From Tritrichomonas musculus (taxonomy: Eukaryota > Parabasalia > Tritrichomonadida > Tritrichomonadidae), in the NCBI GenBank assembly GCA_039105265.1, contig JAPFFF010000011.1, positions 1,984,001-2,048,000 of the forward strand: a stretch of DNA of 64,000 nt, in the 5' to 3' direction. The notes under the pieces were generated by a model. That model was not told the DNA's origin. It searched no databases and was given only the letters and a program-made list of their open reading frames with translations. The first letter of the stretch is position 1. Each line of letters begins with the position of its first letter. Shown here in pieces: positions 39,395 through 50,900 of the stretch. A program made the position numbers and the translations under genes.

Positions 39395-39900
39395 TAGAGA
39401 TACGATTGCAACATCGACATATACATTTCTCACTGTATTTAAGAAGTAAGAATTCCAAAAATTGAAGATATTGAAAAGACTGTCATAATTGCTGTGTATT
39501 TTATGAAATAAATTGAAGCTGCAACAAAAAACCCAGGAAATGTTGCTGCATTGATTGCTTCAGATCAATTTTCAAGGGTAATTGCCAAATAAGGTGTAAA
39601 TCGTTTTTGGCAGAGATCCAAATAAATTTTGCATGCGATATGAAAAAATTGTTAATCCAAGAACAGTACATATGAATAAGATGATGAACAATAGAATTAT
39701 AATGAGAAATATCATTGGAAGTGCTAAAAAAAATGTATTATGTATTGTAAGAAATCGAATTAATTGATGAACAATTGAAAACACTCGAAAACTTTTGATA
39801 ACACGGAGTGCTTCAATAATTGAATTTTCGAAAGTAATATCTGTGATCAAAAAATAAAATATATTCCATCCATCTGTCCAATATCTAAAAAAGTAGCAAA
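39395..39900 (-). pseudogene. Relic of a voltage-gated cation channel gene
   Basis: Minus-strand reading gives YWTDGWNIFYFLITD (S3-like), then ALRVIKSFRVFSIVHQLIRF with basic residues every third position (S4), a long hydrophobic S5 (LPMIFLIIILLFIILFICTV) and the start of a pore loop (GSLPKTIYTLFGNYP). The frame then shifts, and an S6-like segment (FPGFFVAASIYFIKYTAIM) follows at about 39440-39530. No ATG opens the frame and the other three domains or the N-terminus are missing. I judge it a decayed fragment of a CaV/two-pore-like channel gene, not an exon set, because no splice signals surround the break. Confidence 0.6.
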
Positions 39901-40087
39901 ATCAATTAATAAGAATTTAGAGAACATAAATAATTACACAAAAAAACATCTATATATAATTGAACATGCATTTTTTTTTTTTTTTTTTGACAAAATATGT
40001 TCTCAAAAAGTTAACTTTTTCTATGAATAGAAATTATGATATGAGAATTGGCCACATTTTTATTCATTTGTACTTTGTTTAAGCTTG

Positions 40088-40137
40088 TAAATTTGGTGAA
40101 ATAAACGTTTTTTGGGTTTTAAAAATCACCAAATTTA
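40088..40137. repeat. 12-bp hairpin TAAATTTGGTGA
   Basis: Perfect arms TAAATTTGGTGA (40088-40099) and its complement (40126-40137) with a 26-base loop. It is the first of a series of CACCAAA/TTTGGTG elements before the ABC transporter gene. Confidence 0.55.
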
Positions 40138-40380
40138 ACCATATTATTGTCAAATAAATTTTTATTAATATTTATTATTGTCATAAACCATTGAATTATT
40201 TGAAAGAGGAATTAAATGAGTTTTATCAAAAGTCATATTAATAATCGATAAGATTTTCTCAGTAAAAAAATGTTATTTTTTGAATATTACAAAATAATTG
40301 TATGATTTGTATAATATATCATATAAAATAATAATAAAAAGCTCATTTATATTGACGATGAAAAGCAAAATAATAGATTT

Positions 40381-40411
40381 CACCAAAAGCCCAGGTCTTG
40401 GGCTTTTGGCG
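40381..40411. repeat. 11-bp hairpin CCAAAAGCCCA
   Basis: Perfect arms CCAAAAGCCCA (40383-40393) and TGGGCTTTTGG (40399-40409) around the loop GGTCT. Related text occurs at about 40456-40485 (CACCAAAACGG...TTTGGCGATGGTG) and 40800-40840 (CGCCAAAAGACCAG, ATCACCAAGACCAGGTC). Confidence 0.6.
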
Positions 40412-41049
40412 ACAGCATTCAATTTTGAATAGTTTACATATATTTTGGAGATCACCAAAACGGTTTTTTTGGCGATGGTGATTTGTAAAGCTTTCAAAAT
40501 ATCATATATAAAATAAAAATAAAAAAATAAGATATAAATATATAATAAAATCAATAAAAGCATTTTTTCAATTGAAAATAAATTTTTTTCATTTATATTT
40601 TAAATATATACCGATATAAAATGTATTTAAAATATTAATAGTATTTATATTTTTATGAATATATATAGCCGAATAATAAATAAATTCATTGAATTTATTG
40701 AATGTTGATTCGTAAATTGAATTATTATTTAATCAAATATCATTTAATCATTTTATTTAATAATTCATAAGAAATAACTTTTTAAAAGATTTATTAAAAT
40801 CGCCAAAAGACCAGAAAGAATCACCAAGACCAGGTCTTTTTTTTACATTTGGGTATATTTTACAAGCTTACTTTGTTTTTATCACAAGTAGTTAAAATTA
40901 AATAAATACATAACTGATAAAAAATTTTGAATTAAAATTATTTTATAATAAAGTTATTTTATATGTTGTGATCGGGTTTATAAAAAAATTGAATTATAAT
41001 CATTGAATTTATTGATAAAGATAAAACCTATAAGCTATTATAAAAATTT
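40412..41049. other. AT-rich upstream region of the ABC transporter
   Basis: No gene seen. Contains further degenerate copies of the CACCAAAAG motif; otherwise A/T-rich. A 96-codon hydrophobic frame on the minus strand at 40273-40563 spans the hairpins and is probably chance. Confidence 0.4.
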
Positions 41050-41054
41050 TCATT

Positions 41055-41059
41055 TCATT
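41055..41059 (+). promoter_or_regulatory. Candidate initiator (TCATT)
   Basis: TCATT fits the trichomonad initiator consensus TCA(+1)Y(T/A). With A+1 at 41057 the 5' untranslated region would be 6 bases. A second TCATT overlaps at 41050-41054. Confidence 0.5.
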
Positions 41060-41062
41060 TAA

Positions 41063-43249
41063 ATGAGCGCTAATCGACGAAAATCTTCGGAGTATTCCGG
41101 TTCCTATGATTCGTCTCAATCTGGAATGATGTCAGTCAAGCAAAAACTAACCAAAGCAGAAAAGAGAAAGGCTCGGCTGCACTTATACAAAGTTTGCTTC
41201 AAAGATTGGATGGCTTTAGTTGGTATCATTCCAGCTCTTGCTTCAGGGGTTATGCCTGTTCTTTTTGTCTTCTTTTCAACTCCAATGATTGATGCTTTAC
41301 AAGATTGGGGTACCTCAAGAACAATTTTACCAATGATTCCTGATGTATTTGACCAATTGAAAGCAGCTGGTCCTCCATTTGAGTATCTTTGCTATGATCG
41401 TACTTCTTATATGACCAATCAACAAATTTGCGAACAAGCAGTTGCAGCAAAATTAGGTTCAGCTCAAACAGCAGAATGGATTTCTAAAGTTATTGCTTTG
41501 AACACAGTTTATGACCCAATGCCAACTATTGTTCTTGCTATTAAGAAAATGACAGCTATTGCTGCTGCTTTTGCATTCTGTATGTTTTGGAATGTTTTCC
41601 TTTGGACTCTTGTCGGTACCAGAACTCAAAACAAGATGAAGATAGCAATGTTCACAAACTTAATGAGATCAGAAGTTGCATTCTTTGATGTTACTCCTAT
41701 AGGTAATATTTTAACACTTCTTTCTGAAGATGCCGAATCAATTGAATTGGCATTTGGAACCGTTAAAGCAACACAATTTCAATCAGTTACACAAGGTATC
41801 TTAGGTCTTATTTTTGCATTTACACGTAAATGGCAAGTTGCATTTGTTTCCATCTGCTTTATCCCTGTTGTTGCTATTTGTTTACTTTGTATAGTTCCAT
41901 CAATTTTAAAGAATTCAGCACTTAAATTCAAACATGTTTCTAAATCAATGACAATTGCCGAAGAAACCCTCTCTGCAGTTCGAACGGTTAGAGGATTCTG
42001 CCGTGAAGAAGCTGAAACAGAAAGGTTTGTACGAGCTACAAAAGATGGTGCCAAGCATGATAGAAATATCGGTCTTCTCATTGCTCTTTTCCTTTTTGTT
42101 GTTCTTGTTTCTGTTATTGCTGATTTACTTGCAGACTTTTATTATGGAGCAACATTTGTCAATAAAAATGAGCTCTCATTTGGCAAACTTGGAACTCTGT
42201 TTACTTATACTCTTCTTGGTTCATTTGGTGTCGTCTCAATTCAAGGCACAATGCAAGGAGAAGAAAAATGCATTGCTGCAGGTGCTAGAATTCTTGAAGT
42301 TGCCGAACATGTTCCAACAATTCCATTTGATGGTGGAGAAATAATTGAAGACTTTAAAGGCGAAATTGAATTTAAGAACGTATCATTCAAGTATCCAACA
42401 AGAGATGCTTATGTTTTGAAAAACGTTTGCTTTGTTATTCACCAAAGACAAAGCGGCGCTCTTGTCGGTCACTCAGGCTCAGGTAAATCAACATGTGTCC
42501 AACTTCTTGAAAGATATTATGATGCTAATGAAGGACTTGTTCTTCTTGATGGCCATGATATTAAGACCCTTGATCCTCACTGGCTTCACCAGAAAATCGC
42601 ACTTGTTGGACAAGAACCAGTTCTTTTCCGTAACTCACTTCGTGAAAATATCAAATATGGTGCCCATGATGCAACTGATGAAGAAGTTCTTGCTGCAATT
42701 GAAATAGCAAATGCTAAGAAAATCCTTTCAAAACTTGAAAAAGGACTTGATACACTTGTAGGTGATAAAGGATCAACACTTTCTGGTGGACAAAGACAAC
42801 GTTTCGCTATCGCACGTGCCGTTATTAAAAAGCCAATCATTCTTATTTGTGATGAAGCAACTTCTGCTCTAGATTCTGAAAGTGAAAAGAAAGTGCAAGT
42901 TGCGTTAGATAAAGTTACTCAAAATTGTACATCAGTTACTGTTGCTCATAGATTGTCAACAATTCGTAACTCCGATATTATTTACGTGTTTGATGCTGGT
43001 GAAATTAAAGAATCTGGAAATCATGATGAATTGGTTAAGAAGGGTGGTTTCTATTATAACCTCGTCTTTAGGCAACTTACTGATAAGGATACTAAAGCAC
43101 ACGATGATGCTGTTAAAGCTAAAAAGAAGAGCAAGGCTAGTAAAGCTGATAGTGATAACAATGATGATGATGATGACGATGATAATGATACTGAACAAAA
43201 TGACGATGTTTCGGATGTCGCAACTGATTCTGGATCCGGAACAGAATAA
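41063..43249 (+). CDS. ABCB-type half ABC transporter
   Basis: 728 residues from ATG 41063. One membrane domain (about 50-395) with hydrophobic helices such as DWMALVGIIPALASGVMPVL and NIGLLIALFLFVVLVSVIAD, then one nucleotide-binding domain: Walker A GHSGSGKST (about 468), Q-loop VGQEPVLF (about 515), signature LSGGQRQR (about 572), Walker B IILICDEATSALDSES (about 593), H-loop VAHRLS (about 628). All ATPase motifs are intact. This is a TMD-NBD half transporter of the P-glycoprotein/TAP type that must dimerise; substrate unknown. The C-terminus is a poly-acidic tail (about 690-728). It converges with the coiled-coil gene downstream. Confidence 0.93.
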   Translation: MSANRRKSSEYSGSYDSSQSGMMSVKQKLTKAEKRKARLHLYKVCFKDWMALVGIIPALASGVMPVLFVFFSTPMIDALQDWGTSRTILPMIPDVFDQLKAAGPPFEYLCYDRTSYMTNQQICEQAVAAKLGSAQTAEWISKVIALNTVYDPMPTIVLAIKKMTAIAAAFAFCMFWNVFLWTLVGTRTQNKMKIAMFTNLMRSEVAFFDVTPIGNILTLLSEDAESIELAFGTVKATQFQSVTQGILGLIFAFTRKWQVAFVSICFIPVVAICLLCIVPSILKNSALKFKHVSKSMTIAEETLSAVRTVRGFCREEAETERFVRATKDGAKHDRNIGLLIALFLFVVLVSVIADLLADFYYGATFVNKNELSFGKLGTLFTYTLLGSFGVVSIQGTMQGEEKCIAAGARILEVAEHVPTIPFDGGEIIEDFKGEIEFKNVSFKYPTRDAYVLKNVCFVIHQRQSGALVGHSGSGKSTCVQLLERYYDANEGLVLLDGHDIKTLDPHWLHQKIALVGQEPVLFRNSLRENIKYGAHDATDEEVLAAIEIANAKKILSKLEKGLDTLVGDKGSTLSGGQRQRFAIARAVIKKPIILICDEATSALDSESEKKVQVALDKVTQNCTSVTVAHRLSTIRNSDIIYVFDAGEIKESGNHDELVKKGGFYYNLVFRQLTDKDTKAHDDAVKAKKKSKASKADSDNNDDDDDDDNDTEQNDDVSDVATDSGSGTE

Positions 43250-43475
43250 ATCAATTAATAATAAATTGATAAATTTTTAACATATATATATGATTTTTTA
43301 TTTTTTTTATGTGATATCATATAAACATGTGTTGTACATAAAAATTTTTATCTTTTGCGCCTAATAAATCACCACAAATTAAAAAAGAAATAAAATAAAA
43401 AAAAAAAATATAATTCTTATATTTTACATTAAAAATAGGAAATAATAATAATAAAAGGTTAAAATTTCATTATCT

Positions 43476-45422
43476 TCACTTTTTCCCTCGCTTTGTAATA
43501 TCGGATTTATTATATTGAGTTTCAACATCATTCTTTCTTGCTTGGAATGTTTGTGAAGACATTGCTCTCTTAACTTTGCAAAGTATTGGATCAGATGCTT
43601 GCTTGACTCGTTTCAGGCTTTCAGACATATAATTTCCAAACTGTGTTATATCATTATTAGTATCATTTCGAATTCCTGTGAGCATTTCTTCAAAAATGGC
43701 AGATACCTTCTTTTTATCACTGAGTTGTTCAAGAACCAATGTTGGAGCTTTTGATACGCAATCTGCAACTTTTTGAAATTGATCGTCTAATTGTAATTTA
43801 TCAACTATTTCTTTTAATTGCTCAACATGTGTACCTTCGTTTTTTTCTATAAGCTCTACAGCTCTTCTCCTGATTAATTCAATGTGAATGTCATCAATAA
43901 ATTTCTTTAGAATTTGAGGTGGGTTTTCTGTAAAATCGGGAGCACTTGTTGGGCTTGGATCTTTTGGTGTAAATGATGCAACTTGAGAGGTATATTCATT
44001 TGGTTCGAGTATTTGAGCAAGGTAAGCTCTACCAAATAATTCTGTTAATCTGAATAAACCTGCTCCAGCTTTCCATGTTCTTTTGAATTCTTCTCGAAGT
44101 CTGCAATGATTATCAAATAATTTTTGGTAGTTGTTTGCAAGTGTTAAGCTTTTTTCTTTCATTCGATCACGTTCTTGTGTAACTTGATCAAGCATTTCAG
44201 TTAAAATTTGTTTAGAATTTTCGGCGGAATCGCATTGCTCCTGTAATGTATGAACTTCGGTTAGTAAGCGTTCATTGAGAGAATGCAACTTTTCAATTCT
44301 TTGCTTGCCAGTTTCAGTAGATAAACGTTCAGCATTTTTTCGAAGAGTTAATTCACTTCTGAGACGTTGAGTTTTTTCTTTTAAGGCAGCGTATTGATTG
44401 TCAACTTGGATTAGCTGCATTTCAACCGAATCAGAAAAAACTCCAGCTGTTTCTTGATCTGAAAGAGCTGATATAGCATCGTCATCAAACTCTAGTGGCT
44501 TATGAATTAATGGAGGAAGTGGATCCGAAAATTTGAGTGTTGGATTTAATAATAATTTCTCAACAAGTTCAGTTTCATCTGGAAGTTTTGCTATACTTTC
44601 TTCACTGCGTTGCTGAGCTTCTGCAACTGCGCCACGAACAACAGCGAGCTCATTTTGCAAAGCAACCAAAAATGCACGTAATGTGGCAGGCTCGCATTTT
44701 GTAAGGCGCCTTGGTCTAAGAAGTGATTCAGCCGAAAAACGAAGTTTACGAACCTTTAATTTTTCATTTTCATCTTGTAATTGTCTAACTTTATCAAGCA
44801 AATTCGTAATGCTTCCAAATTGGTCAATAACAACAGATGCGCACTCAAGACGTTGTTCAGCAGTTTTTATTCGTTGTTTAAGAGCATCGACCAATTGGCG
44901 TAAACGTGTTTCCCTAAAGTCAAGAAGATCAAGATAAAGCTGTTGCTGTGATTGTGCTGATGCAGTAATTTGAGATAAAGAATCGCGATCTGGAAGTGGT
45001 CCGATAGCTGAAATGTCTCTTTCAAGGCTTTCAATCATTGATCGAAGAGATTGAACATCAGGTGCAGCTTGATAGAATTCAAGCTCAGTTAGAAAAGAAA
45101 CCGAGTTTTTAAGATCTTGATACTGCTCATTAACTTTATTAAAGTTAGCTTTGACTTCGACAATAGCTTGATCAAGACGTTCACCTTCAAGAATGGCTGC
45201 TGAATAATCTGCTGCATGTTTTTTCATAAGCTTTTTGAGTTCATTTAGAAAAGCATTCTTTTCACGAACTGAATTAGATGCAAGTGCTTTTTGAAATAGC
45301 ATTGCAATTCGTTTGGATTCAGTAGTCGGAGTTGCGTCTAAATTCGTAGATAAATTATTTATTGATGATGTACCTGTAGCCATCGGCGAGGTAGTTGTAG
45401 CGCTTACTAATGTAGTACTCAT
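43476..45422 (-). CDS. Large coiled-coil protein
   Basis: 648 residues from ATG 45422 (MSTTLVSATTTSPMATGTSS); the frame is open 42 codons further but without strong support. After a Thr/Ser-rich N-terminus (1-45) the protein is nearly all alpha-helical with coiled-coil stretches at about 60-130, 170-240, 340-460 and 530-610, broken by a Pro-rich linker (about 485-510, TPKDPSPTSAPDFTENPP). It is likely cytoskeletal or axonemal, since trichomonads have many such proteins, but no specific family is recognised. Neighbour spacing: 226 bases to the convergent ABC gene, 352 to the divergent copine start. Confidence 0.75.
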   Translation of the reverse strand: MSTTLVSATTTSPMATGTSSINNLSTNLDATPTTESKRIAMLFQKALASNSVREKNAFLNELKKLMKKHAADYSAAILEGERLDQAIVEVKANFNKVNEQYQDLKNSVSFLTELEFYQAAPDVQSLRSMIESLERDISAIGPLPDRDSLSQITASAQSQQQLYLDLLDFRETRLRQLVDALKQRIKTAEQRLECASVVIDQFGSITNLLDKVRQLQDENEKLKVRKLRFSAESLLRPRRLTKCEPATLRAFLVALQNELAVVRGAVAEAQQRSEESIAKLPDETELVEKLLLNPTLKFSDPLPPLIHKPLEFDDDAISALSDQETAGVFSDSVEMQLIQVDNQYAALKEKTQRLRSELTLRKNAERLSTETGKQRIEKLHSLNERLLTEVHTLQEQCDSAENSKQILTEMLDQVTQERDRMKEKSLTLANNYQKLFDNHCRLREEFKRTWKAGAGLFRLTELFGRAYLAQILEPNEYTSQVASFTPKDPSPTSAPDFTENPPQILKKFIDDIHIELIRRRAVELIEKNEGTHVEQLKEIVDKLQLDDQFQKVADCVSKAPTLVLEQLSDKKKVSAIFEEMLTGIRNDTNNDITQFGNYMSESLKRVKQASDPILCKVKRAMSSQTFQARKNDVETQYNKSDITKRGKK

Positions 45423-45774
45423 TTTACCAATTTGATACAAATCCAGAAAAAATAACGTACAAAAAAGTGTTTTATCATTATTGATAGAATTATAGTAAAA
45501 TTCCTTTAAGATATTTGTAAGTTGTAAATATTCACACCATATAGGCAATGTGACATCAAAATTAATAGTAATAATGCAAAAGAGCGGATTAATCAGTTTT
45601 TTTATTTATTCACTTCCAAAAACAGATTTTATTATTAGATTGTAAAGTAAATTATTAATAAATGAATTAATCTCATAATATTTTTTTCAATTTCATTGAG
45701 ATATATTAAAAATAATATCTGTTATAACGTATTAAACTTCATAAAAGGAGAGTGGTTATATTTAACACATTTGC

Positions 45775-47364
45775 ATGGCAGCTCAGCTTCTACCCTCAGT
45801 CCAAAGCTGCTTTTCAACTTATTTCGAACAAGATGATGAAATTGTAAATTTATCTATAAGTGCTAAGCTTCATATAAGCGATAGTGTGTATGTTTTTTTT
45901 TTTTTTCAACTAACTTAAAGTAAACAAAATTTCGGATGTGCATGTGCTGTTTATACACTTGGAACAGACGATGTTTTTATTACAGAATCTCAGTGGAAAA
46001 CTAAAACGCCTCAATTTTCAACGAAACTATCAATTATTCCTAAATTTGAAAAGCAACAAAAACTCCGCTTTGTTTTACTTGAAATGACGCCTGTTATTCA
46101 ATCAATTGATCAATATAAACAGATAGGAGATGTTATAATATCTTTAGGTCAAATTCTTGTAAAAGGTGGTATTGAAGCAACTCTTATGGGTGGAATTGGT
46201 GATGTAAAAATTGAGGTTAATCAATCATCTCATGGGCGTGGGGTTTTATCAATGATTATTGCATTTGTGTCAATGCCCAAAGATCACTGGTTAATGAAAA
46301 ATTATCCACAATTAGTTATTTCAAAACGAGCTCCTCATGGCGGATGGACACCTGTATTTTCGTCAGAAATCATAAAAAGATCAGAAACGGGACAATGGGC
46401 CCCAATATCCCTCCCTTGTAGACTTATATGCGATTCAGATTATTCGCGATCAATTCGTCTTGCTGTTCAAGATGCTGAACCAAATCATAAAGCCATTCCA
46501 ATTGGTCACGTTGATATACCAGTTAAAGTTGCTGGCGAAGCTCGCAATCTTCGTCTTGGCTTAATTCCATCTGATCCAAAAATAGCACGAGCAGGCTCAC
46601 TTATCATTCGAGCTGCAATTTTAATAGAAAGATTAACATTTTATGGTCATTTAATGCAAGGTTTAAGATTTAATTTTTGTTGTGCAATTGATTTTTCTTC
46701 GAATAATCGACCACAACGAGATCCAAAATCATGCCACTATTCATCTCACAATCAGCTGACTCCTTATGAAATGGTTATACAATCAATAGGAGGTCTAGTT
46801 GAACAATACTCTGATGATCAAATATGTCATGGCTGGGGATTTTCAGCACGAATAAACAGGCAAGTCTGCTATTCAATTCCATTATGCGATGAAAATGGTA
46901 AAAGTGAACTTCATTCTATACATGATCTTTTGAATGCATATATGGCTATATTCGACAAGATTTTATTTGATAAACCGATATTAATTTCACCATCAACAAC
47001 TGCAGCACTTAACCTTGTTAAAGGAAAAAAAGATCCCCATTGTTATCTAGTTTTTTTGATAATGATTTCAGATGATCCAACTGATCTGAATCAATTTACA
47101 GATCTTCTCTACCAAAATCAATATGAACCAATAAGCTTAATAATTGTTGGTCTTGGCGAAGGTGACTTCTCTAAAACAGAGGAAGCATTTAAAGCTGGTA
47201 TGCCAATCTATAACTCAAAAGGAGAAGAATTTGATAGGGATTTCGTTACTTTCCTCAAATTTAACAATTTTGGATCAGATGATTTGACACAATTGGCATC
47301 AACAGCATTGTTTTCAATTCCAGATCAAGCCATTCATTGGGCTGAAGTTAACACAATTGGATAA
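45775..47364 (+). CDS. Copine, one short intron
   Basis: Two exons, 45775-45887 and 45921-47364, give 518 residues, close to the usual 530-560. C2A at about 10-110 (LSISAKLHISDS at its start, QKLRFVLLEM at its end), C2B at about 130-260 (SMPKDHW..., HVDIPVKV), then the copine von Willebrand A-like domain (FNFCCAIDFSSNN, PYEMVIQSIGGLVEQY, HGWGFSARI, LLNAYMAIFDKILFDKP). Without the intron the second exon would start at ATG 46084 and lack most of C2A. Copines bind phospholipid membranes in a calcium-dependent way. In the vWA domain IDFSSNN keeps the DxSxN pattern. The calcium-site Asp residues in C2A look only partly conserved. Confidence 0.88.
45888..45920 (+). other. 33-nt spliceosomal intron in the copine gene
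   Basis: Begins GTATGT, then a run of T, then ACTAACTTAAAG. The ACTAAC branch motif six bases before the end copies the trichomonad 3' signal ACTAACACACAG in spacing. Removing it restores a continuous C2 domain frame (SDS then VKQNFG). Confidence 0.85.
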
Positions 47365-47668
47365 TTGTATTTTACACGAATTCACTAAATCAAAAATTTG
47401 TATGTGCCGTATATACTAAAGCATTTTATAGTTCGAATTATCACAGGTATATTATACTTGAAATAAAAAAAAAGTTTGCAATCAAAACTGTATTTGGACA
47501 TAATAAAAAAGTTTGCAATATTTGAAAAAAAGAAACTATAATTTTCCATTTTTTTATTTAAGTATTTTGTATTAAGTATTTCATATGCGGGGTCTCAATT
47601 CCTCCTCCTCCATTCCACTAAACTTTTAAATTATTGTCTCAAGCATTAGACATTGGTTAAAATTATGT
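47365..47668. other. Spacer after the copine gene
   Basis: AT-rich; two AAAAGTTTGCAAT repeats near 47472 and 47509. No gene seen. Confidence 0.4.
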
Positions 47669-47920
47669 AAAAGTTTACTAAACTTTTCTTTATTAACGAT
47701 TTTTTGAGAAGATTCACTAGTTAGAACTTTTTTTAGAATATAAAAAGTTTATTAATTAAAAGTTTAAACTTTTTGAAATATTAAATTTGTTGTCTGGAAA
47801 ATAGTTATTTATTTGTTCTAGTATGTTGCAATGATATAAATGAAGAAATAATAACTTGGCCAAATTATTCTAGAGTTTAATCGGAAAAATTGAATGAATT
47901 TAAAAAGTTTAAACTTTTTA
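47669..47920 (+). promoter_or_regulatory. Cluster of AAAAGTTTA palindromes
   Basis: Three symmetric sites before the surface-protein gene: AAAAGTTTACTAAACTTTT (47669-47687), AAAAGTTTAAACTTTT (47758-47773) and the perfect 20-mer TAAAAAGTTTAAACTTTTTA (47901-47920), plus half sites near 47724 and 47741. The last ends six bases before ATG 47927. They are likely protein-binding sites. Confidence 0.45.
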
Positions 47921-47926
47921 TTGGAA

Positions 47927-50900
47927 ATGATATTTCAACTTCTTCTTTCGTTATCTTATTCATTACAACGATATTGCTTATGTCAGCCAAATCGTATAGG
48001 AGATGCTTGTAGCTTACAAAAAAAATGCCGTCGATATACATCTCAATCTGAAATTATTATATACGATTCTCAAACTAAGTTTAACAGAAATCTTTTTTCA
48101 GACATTAATTTATCTCAAAAAAATTCGAAAACTGACCAAGTTCATAATTTTGATAGTGTTTTCTTTGAAGTTTTTGGCTCAAATGCTGGAAGTAAAAAGA
48201 ATAATTTGATTTCAATTAATATGCTTGATGACATGTTTTTAAATATCACCAAATTTACTATTTTTGGTGGCGAATTTAATCAAGCTGTTCGTATACAAAA
48301 TATAAACTATTCAAAAATCTCACTTGAGGCGCAAAACATATTAATTATTTTTGAAAATAGTGATCATGTGTCTTTTAACAAACTTTCACTCAGAAGTTCA
48401 TTTTTAAAGAACGAAAATTCAACTCCATCAGGTCATAATCAAACAAAACTTACAGTAACTGCTAATGAAGTTATTGGTGACTCTGCATCTCTTTCTTCCG
48501 ATTATTTCTTGCTTATTAAAACTGAAAAAATTCAAGTTTCAGATAAAAGAGAATTTGACATTTCCAACAATTTCGGCATTACAGCGCCAGTTGAAATATT
48601 TAATCTCGTTCCACATCAATTTAATTTCGAAGATAAAAAAAAGAAAATGATGTTAGCTGATGAACAACCAGAAGATCAAGTCACTTATAAATATTTTTGT
48701 ATATCTACTTCATCTCGATTGTCTCGTTCAAAAGAGTTAGCTGAGTGTGAAAAGTATTCAGTACCACTCTCAAATTACTATACTGGAAGGGATGCCGATT
48801 TTTTATCACAAATATCAGCTGCTGAAGATGGAACTGTTTTTAGATTATACATTACTCTTTCTACTCAATCTGATCCAATCCGTATTAATTTTCCACAAAT
48901 TTCAGCCAAAAATATTATTTTAAACTTTATTTCTGCTGATATTGATTCGGAAACCCGTATAGAAATAAAAGGAGCTCGATTCGGTAATGAATCTAATGCG
49001 ACGCTTAGTCTTTCAAAAATGGATTATGCTTTATTTGATGCTGTTTTTTTGCAAACATTTAATCATACTCAATTGTTCAAGTCGCCTATCCATTTAAATG
49101 ATGCAACTGAAAATACAACCTTAAATAATTTGATAACTGACGTCTTTTCTCTTTCGCAGTTCACTGAAAGTGACATTATAATTGGCGAAACATTAACAAT
49201 TTCAAAAGCCTCACCAATTACTATTCAAGGAAAAATTTATTTAAATGAAAATTGCACTGTAAATATTAATCAATACTCTAATTTTCCATTCACAAGATAT
49301 AATTATGAAATTTCAACTAAATCTTATTATTTAACCTTATCAGATAGTTTAGAGGACCAGCGCTTTGATTTATATTTTAAGCAAAGAATTATTTTAAATT
49401 ATAAAGAAAGTGATTCAATTGTTAATGTACCAACATTGACTTTTGCTGGTGGAAAAACGATTTATAGTTTAACTGATAAGGAAACAATACGTGCTGAGTG
49501 CCCATATATTAATTTCACGATTGATGTCGTACCAATTGGGATTAATGTTGTTTTTGGTACAGGTAGTGAAAGAGAAATACCATTCCCTCATACAACAGCT
49601 TTTACTTTCCTTAATGATATTAATAACACCGTTTTAAATCTTACAATTAATGATTTTCCTACTGTTAAGAATGGAGATAGGCTAATTTACAATATTACTG
49701 ATATGTATTTGTTAGTTTTTGCCTCGAAATTTGCACTAAATGTAATGACACCCGAAACTATTACTACATATTTGAAAGGAATCAATGAGAAGTTTCCTGA
49801 TAAAACGCTAGGATGCCAAGAGGTCTATCATACATATGAAATGCCTTTCTTTGTTCCTTTTAATGGAAGTTGTTATGCAATTGGCGCTTACAATTTAACT
49901 TTACTTAACCTTGATCTTCAGCAATCTTTAACTAATATAACATATGAAAACGCAACTGTTTATGTTGAATTAAATCATTCTGCAGATGCTGAAAAATTCC
50001 CAAATCTTTATGATTCAATTCATATTACCACAAATACAAATGGAAACATATCCTTTACAATCAATGAAGGATCAGATGTTTCAGATTTAATACCCCTTCA
50101 GCTTAATTTAGCAGGTCAGCCAAATTTATATTTTGATTCATCTTTCACAGATGAATATTCATCATCAATGCATACACTGAAAATCAATCATGGACAAAAT
50201 CATTTGCAATTATTTGCTAATAGTATTCCTATTCCAAATGTTACATTAAATGATCCAGTGTTTGGCGTTTTATTTTCAAATAATGAAAATATACCTGATG
50301 CGATAATTAATCGCGACACACTACAGAATAGTACTCGATATGGACCTGTTATTGATGCAATGGTTACTGAAGATATTAATTTCCCGCAAAAAGATTTCTT
50401 AGCTAATGAAGTCATTCTAAATGGAAGCCATACTTTGACCTTTGAATACTATAATAAATCGCGTGTTCATTATACATTTAAAGATCTTACTCTTAAGTTT
50501 TCTAATGTCGATAAAAAAATAGGAAATACGGTTAATTTCAAAGGAGAGACTCTTAAACTTAAAGGAAATGCTAAAATTATTCAGCCTTCAAATACTCCTC
50601 TTACTATTGAAGTTGATATTTTGTCAATAGACAAAATTACTTCAATTCCTCAAACTAGTTTCTCATCTCCAATTATAGTCCATAACGAATCCATAATAAA
50701 TATTGGACAAGCAACAAGTAATGCAGAACTTCTTGATGCAAACGACGTTCAGCAAATTATTTTCGGCGAAGATTCTGTTACTTTTGTTGATCAAAATGGC
50801 GAAAGATCTGTTCCTATTCAGAAAGCTGATTCAAATGCTCAAACCGAAATCAACATTGATCAAGATTCTCAAATTCAATTATCAGTAGCTGATGGAGCTG

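Noticed and set aside
40273-40563. 96-codon hydrophobic minus-strand frame
   Set aside because: Composition is that of translated AT-rich DNA and it spans the CACCAAAAG hairpins; no support for a gene.
46084-47364. Copine starting at the internal ATG 46084
   Set aside because: This would remove most of C2A, while upstream codons joined across a well-formed intron restore it.
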